A stretch of DNA of 64,000 nucleotides. Origin: Mesostigma viride. Taxonomy: Eukaryota > Streptophyta > Mesostigmatophyceae > Mesostigmatales > Mesostigmataceae. Made by a program: the position numbers and the translations under genes. Below the pieces are notes generated by a model. It ran no database searches. It was not told the origin of the DNA and worked only from the letters and a program-made list of their open reading frames with translations. Position 1 is the first letter of the stretch. Each line of letters begins with the position of its first letter. The stretch lies in assembly GCA_009746045.1 (NCBI GenBank), contig RPFO01000156.1:2840452-2904451 (forward strand), in the 5' to 3' direction. Of this stretch, positions 51,982 through 63,240 are shown one piece after another.

Positions 51982-52254
51982 GTCCTGAAAATGCTATCCC
52001 ACGCTGTCTAATTAATTAACTAACTAATTAATTAGACTCCAGCTCCCGTTGGGGAGTCACGGAGCACCGATGGATGGATGGGTGCAAACAGTCCTACCGG
52101 TCTAATCTATCGCTGTCTAATGTCGTCTGTTATGCGAGGCATACCCTTATACAAAGACGCTAATGACCTATGTGTGGAAACCCCTACATTCGTGCGCGCA
52201 TAACTGCATGCTACTTGCGTGCATTGCGCTCAAGCTGAATTTTTTTTAAGTAGC

Positions 52255-52560
52255 TCTGATAATATTAAAATGAAATTAAATTATAACATGACTCCGTTGG
52301 GAGATCATGTAGTACGTATTCCCTTGCTTGATGGATGGAGGTGGGCGAAGCCGCGGAACCTAATTAACTAAGCTAACTCTAAGCTAATCTAGAAAATCCT
52401 AATTACTCTGCTCAGCATTTGAAGCGCCCCTTCCTCATGGGGGGGGGGGGCTTGCCCACAGGCGGGCTGGCGTGTGAGCCTGGACCATCGTCTGCCACCT
52501 CTTCTTGTTCTGCATAGCAACCCAAGCAAAAGAGATCGAGGGCCGGAGGAAATGCATTCA
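52255..52560 (-). mobile_element. LINE 3' end, copy 3 (truncated)
   Basis: It shares ATGATCTCCCAACGGAGTCA, the CATCCATCAAGC stretch and the PPPP-encoding G-run with copy 2. Its ORF2 part is shorter. Both copies point the same way, as expected for 5'-truncated LINE insertions. Confidence 0.75.
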
Positions 52561-52655
52561 TTCATTCATTCATTCATTCATTCATTAATTAATTAATTTA
52601 ATTAATTAATTAATTTAATTAATTAATTAATTTAATTTTAATTAATTAATTAGAA
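52555..52655. repeat. (ATTC)n and (TTAA)n arrays
   Basis: About seven CATT units are followed by TTAATTAATTTAATTAATTAA repeats, possibly the tail of the LINE insertion at 52660. Confidence 0.9.
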
Positions 52656-52659
52656 ACAT

Positions 52660-54125
52660 AACTCCGTTGGGAGTACATATACTCCGTTGGGAGTATATGT
52701 AGCACATAGCCCAGAGAAGGGGCATATCATTGGCCTATATCAGAATATCATTGGCCTATAATACATTCTAAGCTACTTCTTGCAAGGGTGGGAATGTAAA
52801 CGACACTTGCTCTAGGTGCACCAGGGCACCTGCACCCTCATGATCTATCGATCACGCTATGCCCAGCTAAGGGGGAGCATGTCATGTGGGGGAAGATCAT
52901 CATAGCTATATACAAAAGCTAGAGCGTGGCATCTCAGCAGAGAGCAGCTCTCTGCATGGGCACAGCATAACTAAATAAAACTAGGCATCATCTGGAGTGT
53001 GGCACATCATAGGCACACATGTACATGGCTAAATAGTGCGCGTGGCTCAGCGGGTATAGTGCCTAGGTAGGAGGCGTTCATGTACATGGCCACGGTCTAT
53101 CTATTCTACACTACTACTGCTGTATTCCCCTAAGCTGGGGCGTCTGGAGTCGCTGGGGCCGCGGGGGTCGTCGCATGCCAGGGCTTGTGGCCGACGTAGA
53201 TGGCCGCCCCCTTCCAGTACACCGGCTGCCCCGCCTTGGTCTGCCGGAGCTGGAGGTAGGTCGGCCATAGCTCCCGTCGCCGTTGTTGCTGCGCCAGGGT
53301 ACGTCAAGTCGTCGTCAAGGGTGAAGTGAGTCTTCTCGAGCCGCTTGCGGCGTCGGAGAAAAGAAATCTTGTCAGCCGGGTTCTTAAAGGTTAGAAGGAG
53401 CGGGGGCGCCCCTGCTTTACCCCGCGCCCGGGGAAGGCGGTGGCCGGTGGGCGACCAGCTCAATCTCACTAGTAAGGCCCATCCGCCCATGCGACTAAGA
53501 ATTTCTCTCTCAAACGCACGTGCAAGCTTCTCGGAATTCTCACCTTCCTCCATGTCGAAGTTCTTGACAATGACGTTGAGGCTGCGCTTGGCGAGCTCGG
53601 CCTCCTCGCGGAGGTCAAGCGTCTGCTGCTGGAGCTGTGCTGCGACGGCGGAGGTGGTGGAGGTGGCATGCTGCTTAAGCATGTCCGCCCAGGTTGGGAT
53701 GGGAGGAGCATCGCCAGCGGCCAGGCCAGCCGGGGCTGGCTTGGCGGCAATGTCCTTCACCGGCCGCCTGGGCGGTGAGGCCTGCGGTGTTCTGCAGGAC
53801 CTCGATAGCGATGGCATTGTCCTTAAGACGCTGGTCGATGTCGCGGAGCTGGGCGGTGATGGAGTCGGTGGAGGCGGAGGGGCCGGGGGGGGGGGGTGGA
53901 GGCGAGGAGGGTGGCGGTGGCGGTGGGGATGGTGGGGAGGCAGGGGAGCTCAGCAGCCAGCGTGCGACTCACAGCTGCCACATCTGCAGCTAGGGGCGTC
54001 ACGTGCTGTGAGAGGGCTTCGTTGAGGTGGAGGAAGTTAACGCCAAGCGCATTGGCGTGTTCCTGATTCGGCATATCTCTGCGATTCCAGCGGCACCGGA
54101 ACGAGTTCATTCCGACAAGTATCAA
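52660..54125 (-). pseudogene. LINE-type ORF1 relic, copy 2
   Basis: On minus, the frame 53101-53817 contains ALDLREEAELAKRSLNVIVK-like sequence (here TLDLREEAELAKRSLNVIVK), then NFDMEEGENSEKLARAFERE, RARGKAGAPPLLLTFKNPAD and KRLEKTHFTLDDDLT. A frameshift near 53300 precedes the RRELWP...PVYW tail, visible in another frame. A second shift near 53780 separates the N-terminal part (HVTPLAADVAAVSRTLAAEL). The same 3' flank as copy 1 lies at 52740-53100. A LINE tail follows on the same strand. Confidence 0.68.
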
Positions 54126-54522
54126 GAAAGTTATGGCGTTCCGACTTCCCGGTCGCGCGCGAGCGCGAGCCGGCTGTTCTTCTAAGTCGGACGTGAATAT
54201 TTGCCGACGACATATGGGGTCGACAGTAATTCCTGGGCTGACAGGAATTAGGTGCTGAACCTACGACGGTATTGGATTAATACGTCGTACGCAGGAAATA
54301 GGAACCTTAACCTGTGGTCTGTTGGTACCGCAGGTTTAGTCCTGGACTTTCTAGGTGCAGATGCAATAGTCACTGTGGACTGTGCTCTGTGGTCACTGTA
54401 CCTGTATGGCAGACCTACTGTATAGGAACTGGGCGCTGTACAGGTAGTGAATACTGTACCGGGAGTGTTATTACTGAGCACGCCTTCTAGGCTGCTCAGG
54501 ACTAGCAAGCACAGTGCACAAG

Positions 54523-54530
54523 TATATAAA
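54523..54530 (+). promoter_or_regulatory. TATA-box candidate for the 308-residue ORF
   Basis: TATATAAAG lies about 300 bp before the ATG at 54826, in otherwise balanced-composition DNA. Confidence 0.35.
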
Positions 54531-54825
54531 GAATAGGCCAGTGCCAATTGGGCATCTCTTGCGAGCCCGCCTCACGTGTGTTGCCTTGACTTGGCAAACT
54601 CGTGTACAAGCCTCAAGTGTGTGAGCGCTGTAACATTATCCAATTTTAACAAAGCTCCGTTTCCAACCATATTCACACATTGCTGCATTGCAACCATATC
54701 CTTATACATTGCGTTTTATAAAAACGTTAACTCAAATTACAAGCAGTCTCGACGGAACGGCCAGGAGGGTCGTTGCTGTTTGCTGCGTGCAGCGTTGACG
54801 ACGCGAGAAGCTCGTCAGATGTCGA

Positions 54826-55752
54826 ATGGTGCAGGAAGAACAACGGCAGCAGAATTTCCGGTTTCCTCGGCAGTCTGCTGGTGGTTCCATTTCGCCTGAA
54901 TTGCGTCGTGTGGTTCGAGATTTATCTTTATTGCTTGCAGATCGTCCACCTGTTAATCGCAACTTTGTGCAATTCGTCGACGACCAGGTCGAGGATTGGG
55001 AGCGCATTCTGCAGCACGTCCGAACCATCGTCATTCCGGAGCACCGGAGCGTCGACGACATCGAGCAAGAGCTGCACGGTTTGGTCGGGATCCAGACTGT
55101 GATTACAGCCTTAGCTGAGCGGGTGCGTGCGGAGTTGGCGGCCAGGCGAGGTGAAGCTGCGGAGCCAGCTGGTGCGGTGCGACACGAGTTCGTGCAGGCA
55201 GCAGCGGGTGCGGGTGCACAACGTACGTTCGCAGGCGTAATCGGCGACGAGGGTGTTGCAGCGGGACCAGTTCGACGTGAGCGACGCGGGGCGGAGCGCT
55301 ACAGGCGGCTGGCAGAGGTCGAGGCGGCTGCGGAAGCCATCACCGGAGGTCAGCGTGCGGCACGAGTCGGCAGGATTCCGGAGCGAGGAAGGGTTCCTTT
55401 TCAGGAACTGCCCCAACCTCTTCGCGTTCGTGTGACGCGTTGGGAGGAGTTCGCCCCTCTGGGTTACGACAGTGACCTTGAGGTGGGAGCTGTGGGGGTC
55501 GCTGGTCTAGTAGGCGACGAGGAGCTTGGCGACCGCAAAGTGCCAAGATACAATCCGCGGGGTGTTAACGACGGGTTGTCACCTGTCTACTACACTAACG
55601 GTGACGACGCTGTCATCGCGGGCCAACAGCGGGCCGACGACGGCGCAGCAGGTAGCAGGGTGCCAGAGCTTATCGTTGTGAGCGACAGCGACAGTGACAG
55701 CGACAAGGAGAACCAGGAAGCGCCCGCGGGTGACCGTGGTGGTCTTGACTGA
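54826..55752 (+). CDS. unrecognised acidic-tailed protein, 308 residues, intact
   Basis: This is a single uninterrupted exon. The N-terminus is Gln/Arg-rich (MVQEEQRQQNFRFPRQSAGG). A helical middle follows (RRVVRDLSLLLADRPPVNRN; DDIEQELHGLVGIQTVITAL), then a long Arg/Ala/Glu-rich helix (RRGAERYRRLAEVEAAAEAI). The C-terminus has ELIVVSDSDSDSDKEN, a textbook SUMO-interacting motif with adjacent acidic phospho-sites. There is no zinc finger, catalytic triad or membrane segment. It lies just upstream of a piggyBac transposase on the same strand and could be an accessory gene of that element or of another transposon. Intactness among so many relics suggests recent activity or selection. Confidence 0.55.
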   Translation: MVQEEQRQQNFRFPRQSAGGSISPELRRVVRDLSLLLADRPPVNRNFVQFVDDQVEDWERILQHVRTIVIPEHRSVDDIEQELHGLVGIQTVITALAERVRAELAARRGEAAEPAGAVRHEFVQAAAGAGAQRTFAGVIGDEGVAAGPVRRERRGAERYRRLAEVEAAAEAITGGQRAARVGRIPERGRVPFQELPQPLRVRVTRWEEFAPLGYDSDLEVGAVGVAGLVGDEELGDRKVPRYNPRGVNDGLSPVYYTNGDDAVIAGQQRADDGAAGSRVPELIVVSDSDSDSDKENQEAPAGDRGGLD

Positions 55753-56428
55753 GTGGTAACACTTGTCATTTTCCTTTCGAGGGGTTGCGCTGGATTAAGA
55801 CAAATTGCGGTAGGCATCAGAAGTTTCTTAAATGACAAGTTGATAAACATGTTTTTTTTAACCAGGGGCATTGGCAAATAAGGTATGGAATGGTTTTCAC
55901 CATGTAACTGTATCGGCAGTGGCAATTTACCGTAAAAATACCGTGTTTCAGTACCAAACGCTATAAACGTTGTCACCACTCGGTGATGACACAATATTCC
56001 CAAGGTATTATACAACATGATACGGTATTCCCCAGGTATTATACAACAAGAATGGATCCACGGTGTGCCATTGTGTGGTCGAACACTATCTCATACGTGT
56101 GGTGTTGTCAATTCCGTGGCAGCGACCCTTAACCCTTAAACTGTACTGAGTCCGTTTTCGTGGCGCCAGTTGAACTGGCGCCACTCTAACGGACTGAGTT
56201 TGTGCGCCTTGCAGGCGCCGCGCCAAAAATAATTTAACGGTCAAACCTGGGGGAATCGAAAGATCTAGATCTCAGCTTTCCGTAGAGCACTTCAGACCGT
56301 ACTTTGGACACTTGGCCAGGGAGTACTGATCTGGCAAACCCAGGGGGGTACCCTGGTCCTGGGGTACTTTCGGCGGGAAAAAAATCTGCGTTTTTTGCAA
56401 AAAGACGTGCACGACGACGAAACGACGT
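55753..56428. other. spacer with piggyBac left-end palindrome
   Basis: It contains duplicated GTATTATACAACA phrases (56004, 56035). A near-palindrome spans 56144-56200, with core TGGCGCCAGTT-G-AACTGGCGCCA (56161-56183) and outer ACTGAGTCCGTT/AACGGACTGAGT. Adjacent TTAA copies at 56129 and 56136 are candidate piggyBac target sites. Confidence 0.55.
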
Positions 56429-58829
56429 TTGACCTCGACAGACATGGCGTCGCCTACTGGCCAGCTGCTGGCCACATTTCGACTGAAACTTGGAATCAAG
56501 GTGGCATTGCCTCCGGCCTACTTCGGGGAGGCATGGGCAGTGCAGGAATTCGGTGTAAATCATGCGCGCCACCGCGTAGACGGCAGGGTAGCGGAGTTGG
56601 TACGCGGCCAACATGCAGCATGGTGCAAGTTTCCCGGCGATCCATTAAGGTATAAGTTGACGAAAGACGAGATTTTTAAGTGGCAGAAGATAGGAGATGT
56701 CTCTAGGCCTGCGGAGGATGAGGTGGAGGAGGGAGGGGATGCAGGCGACGATGGGCAGGGGGCTGGGAGCGCAGATGACGACTCAGATGCCCCGGAGTCT
56801 TCATCGGAGCCCGACAGCGATGACGAGCAGGATAGCGAGGATATTTCCTCCTCCCCGCCCAAGAAACGTGCCAAGCGTCGTGCAGGCAACCCGAGGAAGA
56901 CTCCTGCCATCGCGCCTGCTGCAAGGAGGCGTCTGCAGCGGCTGCCCCCTCCGGATCAGCCCGACTCCGAGCCCAGCGACTCTTCTGATGACGACGACAT
57001 CGTTCCCGAGCTTGTGGACAGCGATGCTGAGTCGGAAGATGCGGGGGATGATGCTCCGGATGGTGGCGACGATGGCGGGGATGAGTGGGTGTTCGGCACT
57101 GGCAAGCCGGATCCTGCAGAGCTGCCCCGAGTTCCGCATGGTGCGCCGTTTGACCGTGAGCGCACGGCGATGTATCAGAACATCCCCGGTGTTCCGTGTT
57201 CCTCACAGGTTTTCTCCTCTCGACTTGTTCCTGCTGTTTTGGCAGCCTGCCCTCGTGCTGGAGCGGATTGTGACCGAGACAAACCGCTATGCCGAGGAGA
57301 AGCAGCGCTCGGCATCTGCTGGGGCACGGGAGTGGTCGCCTCTTTCCATGAACGAGCTGGGCAAGTGGCTTGGCATCCTCCTGACCATGTCACTCGTGGG
57401 CATGCCTGCCCGGGAGGATTATTTTTCTGGCCAGCCACTTGGTGCTGCTCATGCTGCCAACCTGCAGAACGTGATGCCCTTGCGCCGCTTCCAGCAGATT
57501 ACACGCTTCTTGCACTTCCAGGACTCTGCCCAGCGCCCTGCCAACACGCAGACACGCGAGTGGCGACTGTGGCAGTTCTTGTGGCTGGAGGACATCTTGA
57601 ACAAGGCATACAAGAGGTACTTCATCCCGGGCAGCGCGGCCGCCATCGACGAGAGAAGCATCGCGTCCAGGCACAAGTTGTGCCCGATCAGGTGCTTCAA
57701 CCCAAGCAAGCCTGCCCCCTTCCACGTGAAGCAGTATTGCCTGAACGACTGGCCCACCGGCTACCTCTACCATGCTAACACGTACGACAAGCTGCCCCAG
57801 GTCAACCACACCTTCCACGTGGTGAGTGAGCTCGCCAGCACGCTGCCACACGGGGTCCACATGGCCATGGACCGGTTCTACACCGGGCGTGAGGTGATTG
57901 AGACATGCCACCGCATGGGCCACCGCGTGGTGGGCACAGTGCTCCCCAACCGCCGTGGCATCCCCGTCGCCCAGGTCAAGGCCCGCATGCCCCGCAGGCC
58001 AGCCCAGGGGGACTACGCATGGGCTGTCAACAAGGATGGGCTGACCCTGTGCGCCTGGCAGGACCGCAAGCTCGTGTGGGTGCTGGGCAAGGGCATCCCC
58101 TTGGAGGAGGCGATGGTCAGCCGCCACGGTGGCCGTGACCAGCGCGTGATGGTGACTGCCCCGTCCCTCATCCCCGCGTATTGGAGCTGCTACAAGGCGG
58201 TCGACAAGTTTGACCAGCTGGCCAGCAATTACGACCTGCAGAAGGCCCTCGTCTCCCGGGTGTGGTGGCACCGGGCCGCCACAGGGCACCTGGCCAACTC
58301 AGTCGTCAACGCCTACATCCTGCAGACTCTCACCCGCGCCAACCGCCCCGACTGCCTCTCCCACGTGGGGTTCCTCAGCTTGCTCGCACAGCAGCTAGTG
58401 AACAACCAGTGGCATGGCGCCCGGCTGGACATGGATCGCATCCTGGGGGACCACCAGCCTGGGCTGGACAGGCGGTTCAGCGGCACCCACCTCAGGCCCG
58501 AGCGCATTCCGTGGACGGAGTCGGCGCAGTGCGTGGTGTGCGCCACGATCCCCGAGCGCAAGCGCACCAACTTCTGGTGCAAGGACTGCAACCAGGCACT
58601 GTGTACGGGCACGTGCTGGAACGTGTTCCACGCAGGGCCAGTGGCTGGCCTCGACGACGACGACCGCCGCCAGCGTGCCATGCAGCCCCTGTCAGCCCGC
58701 AGCCCGGCTGGCCGCGCGTGGGCTGAGGCCAATGGCCGCACGACCCGCACGCTGGCAGCTGGCACCCAGCTGACAGGGCCTCGTAGTAGGAGGCAGTACC
58801 TGCGCACCCAGAGGCGCAATCCGGCGTAG
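56429..58829 (+). pseudogene. piggyBac transposase with one frameshift
   Basis: The N-terminal part (from 56429) has a helical start, then a long acidic Ser/Asp stretch with a basic patch (PPKKRAKRR). A one-base shift between about 57181 and 57212 moves to the frame that begins FSPLDLFLLFWQPALVLERI, the standard start of the DDE domain. The catalytic Asp residues are in AIDERS (57648), MAMDRFYTG (57870) and KFDQLASNY (58212). The C-terminal cysteine-rich finger is CVVCATIPERKRTNFWCKDC followed by NQALCTGTC. Total length is about 790 codons. A 37-nt GT-AG 'intron' at the shift would remove the conserved SPLDLF, so a frameshift or sequencing error is likelier. AATAAA lies at 59024. Confidence 0.9.
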
Positions 58830-59062
58830 TTTGGCATATATAGCCAGGTAGCCTTGACAGTTAGCTACACCCTTGGCTAGTCATGCGCTACCACGCGCGC
58901 TAGTGCCATTTTGGCCCCTTGTGGCATGTTGGCATGTGTTATATGGCATGGTCTCTTGTTTTATCACCTGGGTATGGTGCATTATGCCCATTTGGGCATC
59001 CCTTGATGTTTTATGCCAACTGGAATAAAGTTTTGTGTTGTTAAGCTACCATTTATACCCCT

Positions 59063-59096
59063 GCCAGCTGGCACCGTTATAACGGTGCCAGCTGGC
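59063..59096. repeat. perfect 34-bp palindrome
   Basis: GCCAGCTGGCACCGTTA is followed immediately by its reverse complement, 34 bases after the AATAAA of the piggyBac gene. It shares the GCCAGYTGGC theme of the element's left-end palindrome. Confidence 0.92.
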
Positions 59097-59801
59097 TTCG
59101 GCCATTTGGTAGCTAGCGTTCACAGTTTTGTGACATGTCATGTTGCCAATGCATTTTGGGCATGCCTGTGAATATATTTAACTCCTCTCAAAGGGCCAGG
59201 GCCAGCAGATTTGAAGAAATGGTCCATCATGCATTAATTATATGTGTCTCGAACCCCGTGGGCAGTGTACCCCCCTGAGGGGGGTGCTATTTTGAGCAGG
59301 TGTAGGGCATGGATATGTGACCAACCAAATTTCCTAAACATTATTTGATATAAAAGCATGCTTGGTTCCAAGGGTGGGCCAGAAAATGTTATTTGGCTAG
59401 TTACTCTCAGGCGCACAAAGATACCCAAACTCAGTCCGTTCTCGTGGTTCCAGTTATGACGGCATCAATGTGCGACGTTACCTGCGGGGCTTGGAACCCA
59501 GGCATCTCTGAACAATTTTTTACTAGATAATAAACATGCACCAGCAAGAAGTTGGGCAGGCCAGTGAATACCAGCTATGGCTGCATAGACAGTATGAGAA
59601 GAAGCAGCTTACGGAATGTGGCTGAATGGAAAAGGAGCAACCTCGAATGGAAAAGGAGCGACCTCGATCCGACCAGTCGTTAAGAAGTTATGACGACAGC
59701 AATGTCGGCAGGCCACAGTGTCATTAAGTTAGTCGTTTCCTATAGAACCTTCTAGAAGATATATTGCGACAGCCATGCTGAGTCAGAGAGTCTAGAGCCT
59801 T

Positions 59802-60197
59802 CTATATTGCGTCAATATATACCTGCTGAGTCAGATTGCGCTTTGCGCTATCAATCATGATATTTCTATGCAATATAAACGCGCGATGGCCTCTGGCCGG
59901 GCCACAGCCATCTTTACTAACGCAAACACTCACCTGTTTCACCTCAACGCAAGAGGCACTTTCCAAAAGTGCGCTGAGCATGCACCGGCCCCCCAACAAT
60001 TGGCTCGATTCCTCGAAACAAGCGGCTGCATGGAGCACAGAAGCGCCATCACCGGAACCAGCTACAAAAAATTGCCCGCTATGAAGCCTCAGCCTTGCAA
60101 CCCCACGTTTCTTCATCCAATACCCATTCCAGCGTCGAATATTAAGTGTAAAGCATGCAATGTTAGCCGCCACGTATTGCTGGCTTAGCTGCACCAT
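59802..60197 (-). CDS. hypothetical ORF, weak
   Basis: This 131-residue frame contains LLGGRCMLSALLESASCVEV and CVSKDGCGPARGHRAFILHR. No domain is recognised. The opposite strand is also open for over 100 codons, so coding is doubtful. Confidence 0.2.
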   Translation of the reverse strand: MVQLSQQYVAANIACFTLNIRRWNGYWMKKRGVARLRLHSGQFFVAGSGDGASVLHAAACFEESSQLLGGRCMLSALLESASCVEVKQVSVCVSKDGCGPARGHRAFILHRNIMIDSAKRNLTQQVYIDAI

Positions 60198-60439
60198 GAA
60201 TCGGCCGCGGATGCCACCTATTTCCCCCTCGCGGGGCCGGGCGTGGAAATGGCAAAGGCATAGAGTTACTATCCCGCAGCCCTACCGCGAGGGAGATTTT
60301 TTTAAAAACTCAATGATATGCTAAAAATTAGCTCGAGCATTGATTAGTAACTCGTTGATTCCCCGACAATAATTTGGCCAGCCATAGCTCGGTAGGATGT
60401 CTGGCAATTACTGCGGTCGTGCTGCGTGCATAGCACCTC

Positions 60440-60990
60440 AGGCAGCCTTGTGTGGAATCGCCTGGCCATACCTTGTGTGGAATCGCCTGCATGGCAGCGC
60501 ATTCTAACCGTAGAGACTTGTTTCGAGTACCGGCGGGTGAAACTCTGGTGCCAGATACTCTGGGCCATACCACCTATACCTTGTGTGGAATCGCCTGGCA
60601 TCGCATTCTAACCGTAGATACTTGTTTCGAGTACCGGCGAGTGAAACTCCGGTGCCAGATACTCTGGGCCGTACCTTGTGTGGAATCGCCTTGGCATCGC
60701 ATTCTAACCGTAGATACTTTTTTCGAGTACCGGCGAGTGAAACTCCGGTGCCAGATCCTCTGGGCCATACCTTGTGTGGAATCGCCTTGGCATCGCATTC
60801 TAACCTAGATAGTTGTTTCGAGTACCGGCGAGTGAAACTCCAGTGCCAGATACTCTGGGCCATACCTTGTGTGGAATCGCCTTGGCATCGCATTCTAACC
60901 GTAGATACTTTTTTCGAGTACCGGCGAGTGAAACTCCGGTGCCAGATACTCGGGGCCATACCTTGTTTTAGAATGTGGAATCGCCTGGCA
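60440..60990. repeat. 95-bp tandem repeat, about six copies
   Basis: The unit begins ACCTTGTGTGGAATCGCCTT and contains GCATCGCATTCTAACCGTAG, TTTCGAGTACCGGCGAGTGA and GTGCCAGATACTCTGGGCC. Copies are spaced 94-108 bp and differ by a few bases. Confidence 0.93.
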
Positions 60991-61347
60991 TCGCCTTCCA
61001 AGATACGCCAGGTCCCGCTTGAATTTTTGCCAGCGACCTCTGGGATTGTTGGCAGCGCAATGCCGAGAACTGACGATGGCGGATGACTATGTTGGATTTT
61101 AGTGGCTGGATGCATGAAAAATGTCGGGAGTTTCAACATAATGATAGGGGTTAACGATATAATTTATGTTATGCAGGAGATTCCTGTCGACAGTGGGCAT
61201 TGGAAAAAAAAAGGATGATGCCAAGAAAGAGGACCTTTTGTTTGGGCGGAGCTAACCACCCGTGCCTCAAAAATTGCGGCAAGCAGGTGCATGGTTTCTG
61301 CACCGGAATGTTTCAAGAGCCGGATGCGGAAGAGGGAACGCGGGATG

Positions 61348-62694
61348 AGTTATATACAACGATTCCTGCCGGAATCGACACTAAGCGCTTAGTATCGATT
61401 CCGTCAGGAATCGTTGTATATAACTAAAACTTTTGCTTGCGCCGGCAAGGCTAAGGCCGATACTAGTCGGGTCATCGAATTGGCTATTCGATTATCGAAG
61501 TTGCCTATTATTCGACCATCGAACTTTCCTATTCGATTATCGAATTTTCCTTATTCGATTGTCGAAATTTCCTATTCGACGGGGGGTCAGAGGCCAGCGG
61601 CCTATCATACTCGGTGCCCAGCGAGCCACCGAACTAGGCCTAGTCGATTATAGCGAGACATCGCGTGGAACTTAGCCGATTTCGGGGACTTAGCCGATTT
61701 TCGGAGCGACGTCGAACAACACAGATGATTAGCCGGTTGAGCACATCATATCAGTCGAATAGCTAGCGCTGGTACTCCGCCTAGTAAGCGGAGAGCACTT
61801 GCCTATTTCGATTGACATATTAGGCCGAACGATTAGCGTCCGCAACGTTATTCGCATTACTAGGCGAAAAATCCACCCCCGGAACGATCCTAGCGGGATT
61901 CGAACCCGGGATGCCGGCGTGTCGCAACAGTCTTAGTTATATTATACAACGATTCCTGACGGAATCGATACTAAGCGCTTAGTATCGAATCCGCAAGGAA
62001 TCGTTGTATATAACTAAAACTTTTGCTGTCTTAGTTATATACAACGATTCCTGACGGAATCGATACTAAGCGCTTAGTGTCGATCCCGTAAGGAATCGAT
62101 GTATATAACTAAGACTGTTGCGACACGCCGGCATCCCGGGTTCGAATCCCGCTAGGATCGTTCCGGGGGTGGATTTTTCGCCTAGTAATGCGAATAACGT
62201 TGCGGACGCTAATCGTTCGGCCTAATATGTCAATCGAAATAGGCAAGTGCTCTCCGCTTACTAGGCGGAGTACCAGCGCTAGCTATTCGACTGATATGAT
62301 GTGCTCAACCGGCTAATCATCTGTGTTGTTCGACGTCGCTCCGAAAATCGGCTAAGTCCCCGAAATCGGCTAAGTTCCACGCGATGTCTCGCTATAATCG
62401 ACTAGGCCTAGTTCGGTGGCTCGCTGGGCACCGAGTATGATAGGCCGCTGGCCTCTGACCCCCCGTCGAATAGGAAATTTCGACAATCGAATAAGGAAAA
62501 TTCGATAATCGAATAGGAAAGTTCGATGGTCGAATAGGCAACTTCGATAATCGAATAGCCAATTCGATGACCCGACTAGTATCGGCCTTAGCCTTGCCGG
62601 CGCAAGCAAAAGTTTTAGTTATATACAACGATTCCTGCCGGAATCGACACTAAGCGCTTAGTATCGATTCCGTCAGGAATCGTTGTATATAACT
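61348..62694. mobile_element. inverted-dimer foldback element with palindromic termini
   Basis: Four palindromes of 78-81 bp (61348-61425, 61935-62015, 62033-62110, 62617-62694) share AGTTATATACAACGATTCCT at both edges and CTAAGCGCTTAG at the centre. Between the outer and inner ones lie two arms of about 508 bp, nearly perfect inverted copies (one 3-bp difference seen). The whole 1347 bp is flanked by GGATG on both sides (61343-61347 and 62695-62699), a candidate 5-bp target duplication. Each arm carries a perfect pol III B-box (GGTTCGAATCC). No transposase is encoded; an 80-residue frame in the arms has no recognisable domain. Confidence 0.88.
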
Positions 62695-62699
62695 GGATG

Positions 62700-63240
62700 G
62701 ACTTGCCTGGAGTGTGGTGGGCCAGGGCGCCGTTCAGAACCAAACGATGATACCATGGCGGTAGATAACAAGCCCAGCGGCCCGGTCCTGCCAACCGACA
62801 ATCAAAGTTCTACCTTATACTATGGCCATAATGTGTGAAGCTAGCGTTTTCACGCTTGTTGCTTTCTGACGACAATACTGTGTGAAGTCATTATGTGTCC
62901 TGACATGACTTATTGCCCATGATGACTTAGAACTGTGGGAGAATCTCTCATGCATTATATGGACCATGCCACATAGAGCCGTAATCACGTCCATGTTCGT
63001 TTCACGGTTGGACAAGTTTGAGATTGAGAAAATTAATGTCCCCTACATTAGAATCAATGTTAGCCACACATAAGGAGACCAAATCAACTTATTTTCTTGA
63101 GTCGGCATCAAAAGTGTCCTAAATTTCGCAATTTGTCCTAATCCAGTGCAACACCTCTTCTTGTTCAGTAGCTTATATTGCTTTAATTACTGCTTGGCCA
63201 CTTGGCTGGCTGTAGCAGATCTGAACAGGGGCCATAATGA
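62700..63240. other. no gene recognised
   Basis: This is unique-looking sequence with only short open frames. Confidence 0.45.

Larger units (their letters stand above)
56144..59455 (+). mobile_element. piggyBac-like element (approximate limits)
   Basis: AACGGACTGAGTTTGTGCGCC at the left is matched in inverted orientation at 59408-59455 (GGCGCACAAAG...ACTCAGTCCGTT then TTCCAGTT). The right end has an extra 11 bases in the motif. No clean TTAA is visible at the right end, so the exact limits are uncertain. Confidence 0.6.

Noticed and set aside
55111-55546. Minus-strand ORFs of 60-100 codons overlapping the 308-residue ORF, and similar ones opposite piggyBac
   Set aside because: They are shadows of GC-rich coding DNA. 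They lack domains and conflict with the clear sense-strand frames.
57209-57245. 37-nt intron in the piggyBac gene
   Set aside because: GT...AG and frame would fit, but removal deletes the conserved SPLDLF motif, and 37 nt is too short. A one-base shift is simpler.
61880-62165. tRNA gene in the foldback arms
   Set aside because: The B-box is perfect, but the T stem has a mismatch, and no matching 5' acceptor stem or anticodon arm can be found.
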